From contig CM030358.1 in the NCBI GenBank assembly GCA_017893485.1, positions 145,889,393-145,953,392 of the forward strand: a stretch of DNA of 64,000 nt. The letters are read 5' to 3'. The notes under the pieces were generated by a model, which saw only the letters and a program-made list of their open reading frames with translations, was not told the DNA's origin and ran no database searches. The translations under genes were made by a program, and so were the position numbers. The first letter of the stretch is position 1; each line of letters opens with the position of its first letter. Below are positions 30,370 to 42,166 of this stretch, piece after piece. Source of the DNA: Hemerocallis citrina (lineage: Eukaryota > Streptophyta > Magnoliopsida > Asparagales > Asphodelaceae).

Positions 30370-31685
30370 ACCTAAATATCGGTGGTACCTTGATAGTGGA
30401 TGCTCAAATCATATGACAGGTGACAATAAATACTTTGCATCACTATCAAGTGGACATCATCTTGGAAAATAATAGCACTGGTCAAAGCATCGGTAAAGTA
30501 AAATAAACTTGGTTCATCATGCTCCATTAATGATGTACTTTTGGTAAGAGGCTTGAAACACAAATTTACTTAGTGTCAGACAGTTATGTGATAAAGGTTA
30601 TATACTTACTTTTGACAAAAATGCATGCACTGTATTAGATAATAATAAATCATGTTTACTTCTTCCTAACAGATGCAATAATATGTATCTCATCAATTCA
30701 AATGAATTAGCACAGGAAAATAATGTATGCTTTGTTGCTAGAAACGAAGATGGTTGTGTATGGCATCGATGTCTTGGACACACAGCTAAGGATAATCTCA
30801 ACAAACTTGTCAACAAGGAACTTGTACCATGAATTCCCAAAATCAAGTTTGAGAAAGATAAGTCATGTGGTTCATGTCAATTCAGTAAGCAAACTAAAAG
30901 TTTTCACAAGCCCAAGAAAATGGTATCAACTTCTAGACCTATTGAACTTTTGCACATGGATCTTTTTGGACCATCACGAACACGTAGTAATGGAGGTGCA
31001 CGGTATGCCTTCGTAATTGTATATGACTACAGTAGATTCACTTGGGTTATTTTTCTATCACAAAAGGATGACACTTTATATGTTTTTCAAAAATTTTGTC
31101 GTAGGGTAGAAATGAGAAAAGCCTTGCCATTGTCACTATTCGTAGTGATCATGGTGAAGAATTTCAAAATGAACTCTTTACGTCAGTTTTGTGATGAAAA
31201 ATGAATAAAACATGAGTTCGTGTGTCCTTGCACTCCCCAACAAAATTGGGTTGTTGAAAGGAAAAAATTGATCTCTTCTAGAAATGGCCCGGACCATGCT
31301 TAGCGAAAATGATTTACCAAAGTCTTTTTCAGCAAAATCTGTCAATACATCATGGTACACCATTAACCAAGTAATCATTAGGAAGTATCTTGAGATAACG
31401 CCTTTTGAACTATATTATGGAAAAATTCAAAACTTGAGTTATTTTCTTGTATTTGGATACAAAGTGTTTATTTTAAATACCTTAGATAACTTGGAAAAAA
31501 TTGATCGTAAAAGTGATGAAGGAGTATTCTTAGGATATTCTCTAAGTAGCAAGGCATATCGTGTATTTAATAAAAAAAGATGCACAATTCAAGAATCTAT
31601 GGATATTATATTTGATGAAACTAATCCTTTCACAAGAAAGATATTACATATTGTTGATGATGATGAGACAAGTATTCGCAGTTGA
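30370..31685 (+). pseudogene. Copia-2 protease and integrase
   Basis: YLDSGCSNHMTGDNKYFAS (about 30388-30445) is the copia protease site. The zinc-binding pre-integrase follows (WHRCLGHTAKDNLNKLVNK, CGSCQFSKQTK). The integrase core has LLHMDLFGPSRTRSNGG and VYDYSRFTWVIFL; the second catalytic region is shifted and altered (near 31145-31170, VIMVKNFKM). The C-terminal part carries LVFGYKVFILNTLDNL and GVFLGYSLSSKAYRVFNKK. A stop at 31202-31204 (TGA) and several frameshifts inactivate it. Confidence 0.85.
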
Positions 31686-31959
31686 AAAGAAACAGGTACA
31701 TACTGAAAAGAGGCCGAATGAAGACTCTCAAAACAACTCATCTCATCAAGATGAAAACTCATCCATCAATCAAAACTGTAACAAATCCTTGATGGACGAG
31801 ATGCACACACAATAAATTGATGTCATGGAAGATGATCACACTCCTTCAACAACACAAACTCAATCTCCCACCAGCGAAAAGCGTCCTTTTTGGAAAAGCA
31901 TGTCTAATCATCCCTCAGATATTATACGAAGTGATATGTCAAAGGGGGTAACTACTTGA

Positions 31960-32866
31960 ACTCAAGCTAAAAGTTTCATGTGCTTTTCCGCATTCGTGTC
32001 CATACTTGAACCTAAAAATATTAAGGAGGCCCTACAAGACAATGACTGGATCATTGTCATGCAAGAAGAACTTAACCAAATTGAAAGGAATCAAGTATGA
32101 GACTTGTATCTAAACCCCACAGACCTCACAGTAGAACATTCCTTGGAACAAAATGGGTGTTTACGAACAAGCTTGACGAATCTGGTACTATTGTTAGAAA
32201 TAAGGCTCGTCTTGTTGCCAATTGGTATAACCAACAAGAAGGAGTTAATTTTGATGAAACTTTTGCACTTGTTGCACGGCTTGAAACCCTTCGTATTTTA
32301 CTTACTTTTGCATCGTACATGGATTTTACTCTTTTCAAATGGATGTCAAAAGCGCTTTTTAAATGGTTTTATTTCTGAAGAAGTTTATATTGAACAACCA
32401 CCTGGGTTCATTGACCAGAATACACCTAAACTATGTATTTCGTCTTGATAAAGTGCTATATGGTTTGAAGCAAGCTCTTCGTGCTTGGTATAAGCAACTA
32501 AGCTCGTTTCTTATTCACAAAGATTTTTCTAAAGGGAAAGTAGACACTGCACTTTTTATCAAACATGTTTCTAAAGATATTTTAATTGTTCAAATTTATG
32601 TTGATAATATTATATTGGGTTCTACTAATGAAAATCTTTACATGGAATTTTCTAAGCAAATGCAGGATGAATTTGAAATGAGTATGATGGGAGAATTAAC
32701 CTATTTTCTTGGACTTCAAATAAAACAAAGAAATGATGGCATCTTCATAAACCAATCCAAATATGCGAAAGAACTTGTTAAAAAATTTGGTCTTGATAGT
32801 GCAAATGCATACAAAACTCCTCTGGCTACTACCACTAAACTATCCAAAGACGAATCCGGTAAACAT
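31960..32866 (+). pseudogene. Copia-2 reverse transcriptase (YVDD altered to YVDN)
   Basis: The N-terminal part reads LGTKWVFTNKLDESGTIVRN and KARLVANWYNQQEGVNFDET. After a frameshift near 32385 it continues with RLDKVLYGLKQALRAWYKQL, then VQIYVDNIILGSTNENLYME, MGELTYFLGLQIKQRNDGIF and GLDSANAYKTPLATTTKLSK. The catalytic motif is YVDN instead of YVDD (about 32599-32610), which should abolish activity. The frame is then cut by a solo LTR at 32871 and resumes at 33556. Confidence 0.88.
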
Positions 32867-32870
32867 GTTG

Positions 32871-33555
32871 TGTTGTTGAAGAATCTACCATAACTCGTAG
32901 TGCTAATAGCGGAAGTACACCATAAGCAATAGAAACTATCCAGACTTAGATGAACCAAGAACAAGCCACCACAATATATGCAAGATCTCACAAAAACACA
33001 ATCAATATACAGAGATAACCAATACTTCTTATTCCCCAAGAAATACAGAGATTACAAAAGAGGTTAAAGCTCTCAATCTCTCTCCCTCACCTTTGAAACA
33101 CTCGACACAATCCCCTCTTGAAGTTGAACAATGATAACGGCTCACTAATTCTCTTTAATCGGTTGATATAAACCCTATAATCTATAGCCAAATATATAGC
33201 CCCCAAGTAAACTCTAAAAGATAAACACAAATCCAGCTTATTGGGCCTTAAACTCGTCAGCCCAAATAACATACAGTACTGCTATTAGTCGACCGCAACG
33301 TGTAAAGTCCATACCCGAGACATGACCGGTCAACTACATGGTCAACTGTCCCCTTCTCTGTTGAACCATGTACACTCGAAGATTCTCCTACAGTCAAGGT
33401 CGGTCAAACCACACCCCCAGGTCGGTCAACTGCAACTCTCCAAACGGCACATCTTCTACTTGCTGCTATTGTCTCTTGCTGTCTTCATCTTCTCCTCTTC
33501 TTATCCAACTTCAAGTACTTAGTGCCTACGTGTGTTTGAGCCCACAACCCTAACA
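32871..33555 (-). repeat. Solo LTR (copia type) inserted in the copia-2 RT/RNase H region
   Basis: It is bounded by TGTTGTTGAAG and CCCTAACA, and the copia-2 frame resumes on both sides. On the minus strand it starts TGTTAGGGTTGTGGG, a familiar copia LTR start, and carries a TATATATTTGG box near 33190, so its own orientation is probably minus. I find no clear target duplication. It contains GTCGAC at 33288 and several GGTCAAC variants. Confidence 0.65.
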
Positions 33556-34226
33556 GATATTACTACCTATCGTGGTATGATTAGTAGCTTTCTTTATATT
33601 ACTGCATATCGTCATGACATAATGTTTAGTGTCTATCTGTGTGCTCATTTTCAATCGTGTCCATAGGAATCTCATTTGGCTGCAGTTAAACGTATCATTT
33701 GATATCTTAAAGGCACACCAAATGTGAGTCTTTGGTACCCGAAAATAGAAATTTTTCTCTTGTAGGTTATCCATATGCCGACTATGCTGCCAGTTTAACA
33801 GATAGAAAAAACACAAGTGGTACATGCCACTTCTTGGAAAACTGTCTCATTTCTTGGGCATCTAAAAAGCAGAATTCCGTCACTTTATCTACCGCCGAAG
33901 ACGAATATATAGCCGCCTGGTCTTGTTGTGCCCAGGTATTATGGATGAAACACACATTAGAAGACTACAAGGTATTTTTCGATCATATTCTCATTAAATG
34001 TGATAATACTAGCAATGTTCATACGACTAAAAATACTGATCAACATAGTCGCACTAAGCATATAGAAATTTGATATCACTTTATTAAAGATCATTTTCAA
34101 AATGGAGATATTGTTCTTGACTATGTTTCGACTGATTCTCAATTAGCTAATATTTTTACAAAACCCTTAGATGAAAAACGTTTTCATTTGAAAGGGAAAT
34201 TAAACGTTATTGATATTTTAGCTTAA
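33556..34226 (+). pseudogene. Copia-2 RT C-terminus and RNase H
   Basis: DITTYRGMISSFLYITAYR, IMFSVYLCAHFQS and HLAAVKRII lead into the RNase H part with YPYADYAASLTDRKNTSGTC, ISWASKKQNSVTLSTAEDEY, CDNTSNVHTTKNT and the C-terminal NGDIVLDYVSTDSQLANIFT. The acidic residues of the RNase H site are partly preserved. Stops (for example TGA at 34072-34074) and a frameshift near 33740 break it. Confidence 0.87.
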
Positions 34227-34389
34227 GAAATTTTGCTGCTCGGTCGACTGAACGGTCGACTATCACCCTGTAAGGGTGTACGGTCGACTGCGCGATTGCA
34301 CGTCCTTCTTTTGTTGTTGTTTTCGATCGGTCGACCGGCCCCTATTCTGTCAACTTCTTTCCAGGATTCCTTTTCAAGTCTTCATTTTG

Positions 34390-34720
34390 CACCTTTTGGT
34401 GTATTCCAAAAGGGGGAGAAAATATTTTAACTTAGAATTTTCTACTCATGTCTCTCCTCTATTATATTCTCTATTATGTGTTGAGGAAATCTCAAATCTA
34501 TAGTGTATTCCAAAAGGGGGAGAAAATATTTTAACTTAGAATTTTCTAAATTAAAATATTTTAACTTAGAAAATATTCTCTATTATATTCTCTATTATGG
34601 TGTATTCCAAAAGGGGGAGAAAATATTTTAACTTAGAATTTTCTACTCATGTCTCTCCTCTATTATATTCTCTATTATGTGTTGATGAAATCTCAAATCT
34701 ATGATACCGTGTAGAACTCT
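34390..34720 (+). repeat. Copia-2 3' region: three copies of a polypurine-tract-like repeat
   Basis: TGTATTCCAAAAGGGGGAGA occurs at 34399, 34503 and 34600, each followed by AAATATTTTAACTTAGAATTTTCT. Spacing is about 100 bp. The true polypurine tract next to the 3' LTR (CACCAAAAGGGAGAGATT, 35019-35036) resembles the repeat core. Confidence 0.9.
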
Positions 34721-35036
34721 CACTGTTTATCAAAGAGTTTCACGATCAATGGTATCATGTAAGTAGATTTTCCTACGGCTTTGTAAAATGTAATACTCTT
34801 TGCTATAATGTTATATTTTTGAAATTATGTTTCTCAAATTTATATCTCCCAAAAATTGTATGTTTCTCAAACTTATGAATGCATGTTTTCAAACAAGTTT
34901 TGGTTTTTACATTTAGGATGCATTATGAAAACACATTTATTAAATTCTAATGTATGCATAAATTTAGGGAGAGCACTTAACTTTTTATTATTCTTAAATT
35001 CTAAGGTATATTTTGTTCACACCAAAAGGGAGAGAT

Positions 35037-35645
35037 TGTTGACCTTAAGTTTGGTGTGCACAAAACGTATCATTTACAACTGACATTTTCAGTTGAGTTT
35101 TACAGGATTTACAGAAAAAGGAAAATCATAATAAAGATACAAAATGATTTGCAATCAAGAAAAAGCGGAAAGTATCGAAAAGATTGCAAATATCAAAGAA
35201 GATTGTAACACAAGAAATATGTGCTTCAAATCCTCAAGAAAGCCAGCAATAATCAATTATTTATTTTTGTTTTTGTGAGAAATACTATGTAAAGAGTCGT
35301 TGATTGATTGATTAGTATTTGGAAAGAATAAAGTGAATTTTTCAAATTAATGTTGACTCTGCACGTTAGCGGACGACCATACAATATGTCGGTCAACCGT
35401 CGCAACAGTCAACCGCTCATCATAGTGAAAATATGAGTCAGTCGACCGTTCATCGCTCGACTTTCGGGTTCAAAGATGAACGGTCAACTACGCAATAAAG
35501 CGGTCGACCGCACTGTACAGTTTTGACAATTTTGAAAATATCTTTTCATTTTTTAAAAGATACATTTACTCACTCTATAAATATAGGCTAATTCACTGAG
35601 TATTCTTTATCCTTTGCAAATATAATTCTTCTGAAAAACTCATTC
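35037..35645 (+). repeat. Copia-2 3' LTR, first part
   Basis: It matches the 5' LTR from TGTTGACCTTAAG to CATTC, where a gypsy solo LTR is inserted. The TATA box CTCTATAAATATAG is at 35573-35586. The next LTR bases continue at 38519. Confidence 0.9.
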
Positions 35646-38518
35646 TGTCATGCCCCGCTTCCCAAAATACTGGAATACGAGTCCGTAACTGAGGCCCAGC
35701 GAATGATGCGAATACACCATTCATAAGCTGTACAGGTAACTCAAGAAGAAGATAACAACAAAACCATGCAGACATGTAAAATCACAATAGGATAATAAAA
35801 AGTACATGACATAGTTCATAACATAACCAACAGCTGGAAAAGACAAAGTAGTTATGGGTCAAACACGCCCGGAATACAATAAAGAGTAGCATGAAATAAA
35901 ATATGAACTAAAGCAATATGACAATAAACAAGACGAAAACACTTGATCAGCAACACCTTCTGGTAACTCTCCATCCGGGCCTGCAAGTACATTATACAAA
36001 GAAAAAGAAACAAGAAGACGCCCGTTAATGCAAGTTACGGGCCGCAAGTGGTGCAAGCTAAGGAGACAAGTACAAAAACAAAACAAGAAGCAGGAACAAG
36101 ATCATGGAGTCAAGAATCATGTTATAGGAGAAATATAGCATGTAAACAAGATCATGAACGAGACATCATGAAACAAGTGGCATGTAAACAAGTAGTCAAG
36201 TAAACAAGTATCAAGTACAGGTAACAAGTGTCAAGGATCAAGTATCAAGTATCATGTATCATGTACAAGTAATCAAGTATCAAGTGTCAAGTGATCATGT
36301 TCAAGTCTTGTATTATTACTATCTAGGTAGCACTTCATGCATCCATACTTTTACTACATGGTTGCTACATAGAATCAGTTACGTTTAGGCCTAGTGGTGG
36401 ATTTTATAGGACGGTGTATTCAGGTATCAAGTATCAAGTAAGCATGGTTTATGAATACGAAAATAAAGTAACAAGTTCACGAAACAAGTTCGTGAATACT
36501 AATAAGTTCAAGAACCACACAGTGTGTTCATGAATACAACAAGTTCATGAGCCAAGTAATAGCTCCATGAATACATCAAGATACAATAAGTTCATGAACC
36601 ATGTACTAGGAAACACGAGCCTCCTTCTGAGTACACTTACCTATATTGTCCGCTACTATGGTCCTTACCCTTATACCCCGGCTTGTTACTTTTATTAATT
36701 TTAATCAACAATAACAAGATATCATACTTAACTACTATCACAGGCAAAACATTATGCATATAATCATATATAATCCTAAGAGTACATATGTGTGTATCAA
36801 TCGTGTTCATGTAATGCATAAGGCAACAAAGTATTCGCGATCATGTACGAATACGGAATCAACGGATTATGTATAGCAATAGAGTCAAAGAATATACTTG
36901 CGGTATTTTGCAAAGAAAGCTTGTACGAGAACAAACGAGTTGTACAAGATGATACTTGCCTGATAACCAACGACGATAAAAATGGAAAGAATAATGGGAA
37001 CGGATCCCGGGGCACGAACATAACCACAATGAACGGATCACGAACCATTCACGAACGCACGATCCCAAACAAGATGAAGACGATCGAGACCATGAACATA
37101 AAATCGGACGGCTGAGATCAAAGATCAAGATCAAGATGATCGAATCAGATCGGACGGTCAGATTTCCCTAATGATGAAGATAATGATGAAGATCAAGATC
37201 GATCGATCGAACGGCTATGATCAAAGGAAATTGATGATCATCATGATCGTGACGATCAAGAAGAGATCAGACGGCTAGGATCTAATCGGATGATCAAGAG
37301 GAGATCGACGGTCCACATCTAATCAAGCATGATGATTAAGATCCAATGGATGGCCAAGATCACCCCGATGGTGATGATCAAGACCAAATCAACGGACGGA
37401 TAGGAATTAATCAATCACGATGATCATGATCGCGATGAAACGGATGGCTCACATCCATCATGATCAAACCCATGATCAAAACAATCAATCCAACCAATAG
37501 CAAGCATGGCGACAATCGGCGGCAGCACACGACAACTAGGGGACGTCGGCGCTGTACTGGGCGGCGGGCAGCGGGACGACGACACAGTGGCAGGCACAGG
37601 TGGTAGCCCCGGCAAGGACAGTGCGAGGCAGGAGAGGCTGACGGTGGATGAGGCCTGCCGGCAGAGAGGCTGCCAGCGATGAAGCGAAGGGAGGTTGCGC
37701 TGCCTGTTGTCGAGACTACAGTCACAGCGGCGCGACTAGGCTGAAGATGGCAGGGGAGATGGGCTGCGACGCTGTCGTTGGCTGTCGAGGTCGAGCACAG
37801 CCAGTGGTAGTGCTACGGGATCTGGTGGCGTCGTCGAGGTGTTGTTGACGCGCAGCTGGCGAGGAGGAGGGTCACCGGGGTGAACGAAGATGACAAGGCT
37901 GAGGAGGGCAGAGAGATGAATAGGCGGCTGCATGGGTTAAGAGGTAGGGGATGGAGTATGAGGAAGACGAAAGGGGAAGTTTAGGTTACTCTGTTTTGGG
38001 TTTCGGGACAGAGAAGGTGAGAGGGAGCAGGAGGAGATGGGAGAAAGATGGTGAACAGTGGGAGAGAGAAATAATCGGAGGGGGGAGATTATATAATAAT
38101 AAATATATAATATAATAAATGTAATAATGGGTAGTGTAATGGGGTGAGAAAGTGGGGCAGTTATGAAGGGTGTTTGGATTATGAAGAGTTGAGAATGTGA
38201 GGGGTTGTGTACGATCAGTTTAGAAAATGTGGGAATTTGAATAAAATCATATAGGATGGAGTCTATACAATATATATGAGTACTGGGTTTGGATTTGGGC
38301 TTGGTCTATGGGCTCAAAAATAATATAATAAATTAGTTATAGGATTGAGCTTAAATTAAACAATTGGGCTAAAATAGAATAATAATAGTAATATTGGCTT
38401 CATAAAAGTAGTTTGAATAATATAATCAATTAAGAAATAATAGTTACAAGATATTAAGGATTAAAAATACGAAAAAATACTTGAAAGAAAATACATATTA
38501 ATGAAAACATGGGTTACA
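35646..38518 (-). mobile_element. 2.87 kb solo LTR of a Tekay/Del-like gypsy element
   Basis: It is flanked by the 5-bp duplication CATTC (35641-35645 and 38519-38523) and has TG...CA ends (TGTCATGCCCCGCTTCC to GGGTTACA). On the minus strand its 3' end GAAGCGGGGCATGACA matches the end of the chromovirus LTR at 41944-41960, so the families are related. Internal parts include a degenerate CAAGTATCAAGTATC tract (36160-36560) and a GATCAAGAT-rich tract (37090-37440). A TATATAATC box near 38088-38096 lies upstream, in its own orientation, of a CT-rich stretch. No internal domain or second LTR is present. Confidence 0.82.
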
Positions 38519-38841
38519 CATTCAATCAACGATCCGAGTGTGAGAGCTTTTACTGTTTTCTTCAGTCAAGATCGTTATAGATCTGGAGAGTTTTTCTTTT
38601 CTTCCACTTCTGTGAGTTTTGCTGGACTTGTCTGTAGAAGTCCTGCGGGTGTAATAGGTCTCTCAACCCGAATTTCGAGAATCACGGTTCAAGGGTTTAA
38701 AGTACAGTGGAAAGCATGTGGCGGATAATTGCTACAAGTAGGTGGTGTGAACGTAAACCTGGGGGTCGAACCACATTATATTGCTGTGTCGCTTGTGCTT
38801 GCTGTGTTTGCTTTCCCTAACTCTATCTCTTTACTTTACAC
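38519..38841 (+). repeat. Copia-2 3' LTR, second part
   Basis: It continues the LTR with CATTCAATCAACGATCCGAG (compare 28183 on) as far as CTCTATCTCTTTACTTTA. The last about 75 bp of the LTR are displaced by the chromovirus and should lie beyond the assembly gap. Confidence 0.88.
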
Positions 38842-38845
38842 ACTA

Positions 38846-41800
38846 TAACTACCGTTCCTGCTGTTTTTATTTTTTTTTCCCTTTTGTAATATTTTATTTG
38901 CAATTGAATAAAATACTCTATTTTTGTTTCTTGATTATTTTTATTGAATCTTGTTCATGGAATTCTTGGTTCTTCGAGAATGAGCTATTTTTATGGATCC
39001 CATTTTCTTCTATTTAATTGTGGGTATTTTTATTTGAACTATATTTATTTAGATCTATCTCTTATTGGACCCTAAAATCCAATTTCATTTGTTCTTAACC
39101 CAAATCCGCTATTATTGGATCCTAAACTGCTAATCCAACACCCTAATTGTAGCCTATAAATACAATTCTACTGCAAATCCTAAAAATTGTGCAATTTTGA
39201 AACCCTAACCGCTTATTCTCTCTCCTTTCTCCTCTCTCCTCGCCGTTCTCTCTCCCTGACCACAGTTTCCCGCCCAATCCCCTAAACCCATTACTAGTCT
39301 TCTTCTCCGGCCAACTCCGACCGCCCTCCTCGATGCCCTCCTCTCGTCGGCCTCCCTGTAGTGCCGCCCCACCTCCTCCTCGACGCCCAGTCACCCAAAA
39401 CCCCAACTCTAGCTCCCTTTCCCCTGTCCTCGACATTAGCAGCGACCAAAACCCCCCAAATCCAGATTCCTCCTTCTCCTGTCTCCGTCGACGCCGCCGT
39501 CGACCCACCCCGATGCCGTCGCCCCAGTCACCGCCTTCAGCTAGTGACGCTGCCACCGAAGCCCTTGCTGCCATTGCTGACTTTGCTGCTGTTTGTGGCT
39601 GAGCTCTTTGTTTTTGTGTACTCTTGCTGCTATTGCTCTTGGAATTTTATTTCATGTATATTACACGTGTTATAAACTGCTAGTTCGTGGGTTCGTTGCT
39701 TCGGGATCCTTATCCCGTTATTCTTGGTATTCGTTTTCACCATTTATAATATTGTCCTCTTGAATTGTACATCGTATCAACTTCAAGTTTTATTAAAATT
39801 CTTGCAAGTAGATCATATTCATTATCATATCGCTGTATTGATTATCTTCGTTGGGTCTATTGAGGGTTTACACGAGCTAACTCCAATATTCTTGACATCA
39901 TGCCACTTTTGACTCCAAAGATTGAATCTTTCATGTGTGCATATAGAATTGATAATAGGGTTGTTCATATAATTGTCACCCAAATAAATTATTGTAGAAT
40001 TAATTATTAGGTTGTATGTTTGGTTGATTGATTGTTGTTGGTTGATGATAAATTGATGTATGAGTACGTTCTAATTCTATTCATCTTGTTTTTGCACCCA
40101 TCATGCTGATTATATAGTTTATCGACTAATAGAATCGATACCCATCATGTTTAATTAATTTATTTCAAGAAAACTACACAAAACCTGTATACTGCTTGCT
40201 GGCATGTATGTTGAATGCTGTTTTTGAACCAGTAAATGATCTTAAAATGAATAATTTCCTGAATAAGAATTGTATCCTTATCTTTCTAATTTCCAGAACA
40301 TCTAGAATTTTTGAATTTCGAGTTTTGTAGCAAAAGTTATGCCCGTTTTACTATAGCTGTGTTTTTACTTTCAGATTTTCAGATTCTTGTAGCTTGCATG
40401 CTTAAACAGTAAAAAGACTGATCAAATGTTAAAATTTTGCTCTGATAATTTTCAAATTTTTAGTAATCATGTTTAGGAGTCCAGAAAATATTTTTAATGA
40501 ATTTATGGAGTTTTTTCTGATTCTAAAAATTAAAATAATATGATGTCGAAATTCTGCCTGAACATGAAATCTGTAAAGAACAATGTGATTGACCTAGCTA
40601 CTGTTGTCGGATTTTGAACTTTAAATATGCGTTGGAACCGTTTGGAAGTCTAGTTTCTAGAATTTCTGAATGATTCAGTTTTCAATTTCTGAAACAGCGA
40701 GAAATGGCATTTTTGTACAGTCTAATCTTGCTGTCCAGAATTTTATATTTCAGATTTTAATAGATTAATTATTCCTATATCGTAATATTGCATGAATTAA
40801 TATATGTATGTTGTATTGCATGATCTTAATGAGTTATTGCCATCATTCTAATTGTCCTACTTTATGTTACCATCCTATTATTTTCCTATTGATACTATCG
40901 TTCATCAAAATGTCCATTGATTGCATATTATATTGTTGCATTGATAAATAATTCATAAGCCGAGGTTTAAAGGGTTATTTGGGTAGTGAACGAAGTAGAG
41001 ACTTTAGTTGGAGGAGGGGCCCGTGTTTTCCTAAATAATGTTCCAGCTATTGTTTTATCGTGTGATTGTGGATTATGACCATAACTCAATCTATCGTGTA
41101 CCGTATCGTTGCCAATGACCGTATTGTACACCGAAAGGTGAATAATATTTTCCTTTGCCAAGTACATGATCTACGGAGTACACCACTTAAGTCTAAACAA
41201 AATTGACTGTATGCATCGAACCTGTGGTATGGAACATATAGGACACAGTAGTATGTGCATTAGTTAGGATTAAAATGATTAATAGACATAAGGATTGACA
41301 CATCACTGACACTGCATATTGTTCATCATTATTTCTATTGATATCGATTATTGGCAAGTGTTACCGTTATTGATCATTGATTACTGTTACCGAATATTGC
41401 ATCAATATTTATAGCCATTGTACCGATTATCATGATATCGATTATTGTTATTGTCCCGTGTTATTGATTTCTATTGATCCATTGATTCATTGTTATACAG
41501 TTATTCCATTGTTCCTTACTTTTTCTACTTGCTGTCCATGACTTGTTCTAAGGGGAAAAAATTCTCTTTTTAGATGAAGTGTTCACAGGTAATGAAGGAG
41601 AATTGTCTGCTGAGATTGGAGAACAGACATTCTAAAGACTTAATTCTTTTTAATTGCTTATTGCTTTAATGAACTTATTGTATTGAGACTTGTTACTATT
41701 GTATTGGGATTTATTATTATATTGGGCTTATGTCCCGGATTTTATTATTATTTCCAGATGTTGGATTATTATTATATTTGGATATTTTACTGCTTCATTC

Positions 41801-41960
41801 CTAGTATTATTGTTCATGAGATTATTTTTATTTGCTGCGCATTTGTTATGTATTGATTATGTTGAGTTGATCGGATAAACAACTTATGGGTGACGTTAGC
41901 CATTCACTGGGCCAATGTTATGTGCTTGTATTCCATATTTTTGGAAAGCGGGGCGTGACA
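38846..41960 (+). repeat. Chromovirus 5' LTR (3115 bp)
   Basis: Its start TAACTACCG corresponds to TGACTACCG in the 3' LTR, so the first G has mutated. It ends GCGGGGCGTGACA. The TATA box CCTATAAATAC is at 39154-39164. The CT- and Pro-codon-rich stretch after it (39180-39600) gives open frames on both strands but is leader sequence. The AT-rich remainder shows no genes. Confidence 0.88.
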
Positions 41961-41970
41961 AGGTTTTTAG

Positions 41971-41983
41971 TGGTATCAGAGCC
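41971..41983 (+). other. Chromovirus primer-binding site (initiator Met tRNA type)
   Basis: TGGTATCAGAGCC lies 10 bp after the LTR end and is a perfect match to the usual plant iMet primer site. Confidence 0.93.
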
Positions 41984-42166
41984 TGGATTTGGATAATATA
42001 TCAGTCGAACGTGACTAACGAAAGGAAGTTCGACTTTTATTGATATATTAATCAGATTTGGGCTTTATCGGTTTGACTCAACAGTATGTGCAATACAGTG
42101 ATCGCATGAACAATTGATATCCAACTTATGATCTGGATGCTAACCGTTTAATTTTTATTGCAGACC

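Larger units (their letters stand above)
27577..38841 (+). mobile_element. Copia-2: Ty1/copia retrotransposon with three later insertions
   Basis: The 5' LTR (27577-28579) starts TGTTGACC and the 3' LTR starts with the same sequence at 35037. Gag, protease, integrase, RT and RNase H follow in copia order on the plus strand, all with many stops. A solo LTR (32871-33555) splits the RT/RNase H region. A gypsy-type solo LTR (35646-38518) splits the 3' LTR, and the chromovirus starting at 38846 cuts off its end. It is an old, dead copy. Confidence 0.9.

Noticed and set aside
36160..36560. Repeated CAAGTATCAAGTATC sequence as a CRISPR-like or regulatory array
   Set aside because: It is an irregular degenerate microsatellite inside an LTR, with no fixed spacer length.
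37411..37933. GC-rich overlapping open frames in the 2.87 kb solo LTR
   Set aside because: Base composition alone explains frames on both strands; they are not conserved in related LTRs and lie within LTR ends.
39333..39675. Pro/Ser-rich open frames in the chromovirus 5' LTR
   Set aside because: They sit just after the LTR TATA box in CT-rich leader sequence, recur in the 3' LTR with shifts, and have no domain.
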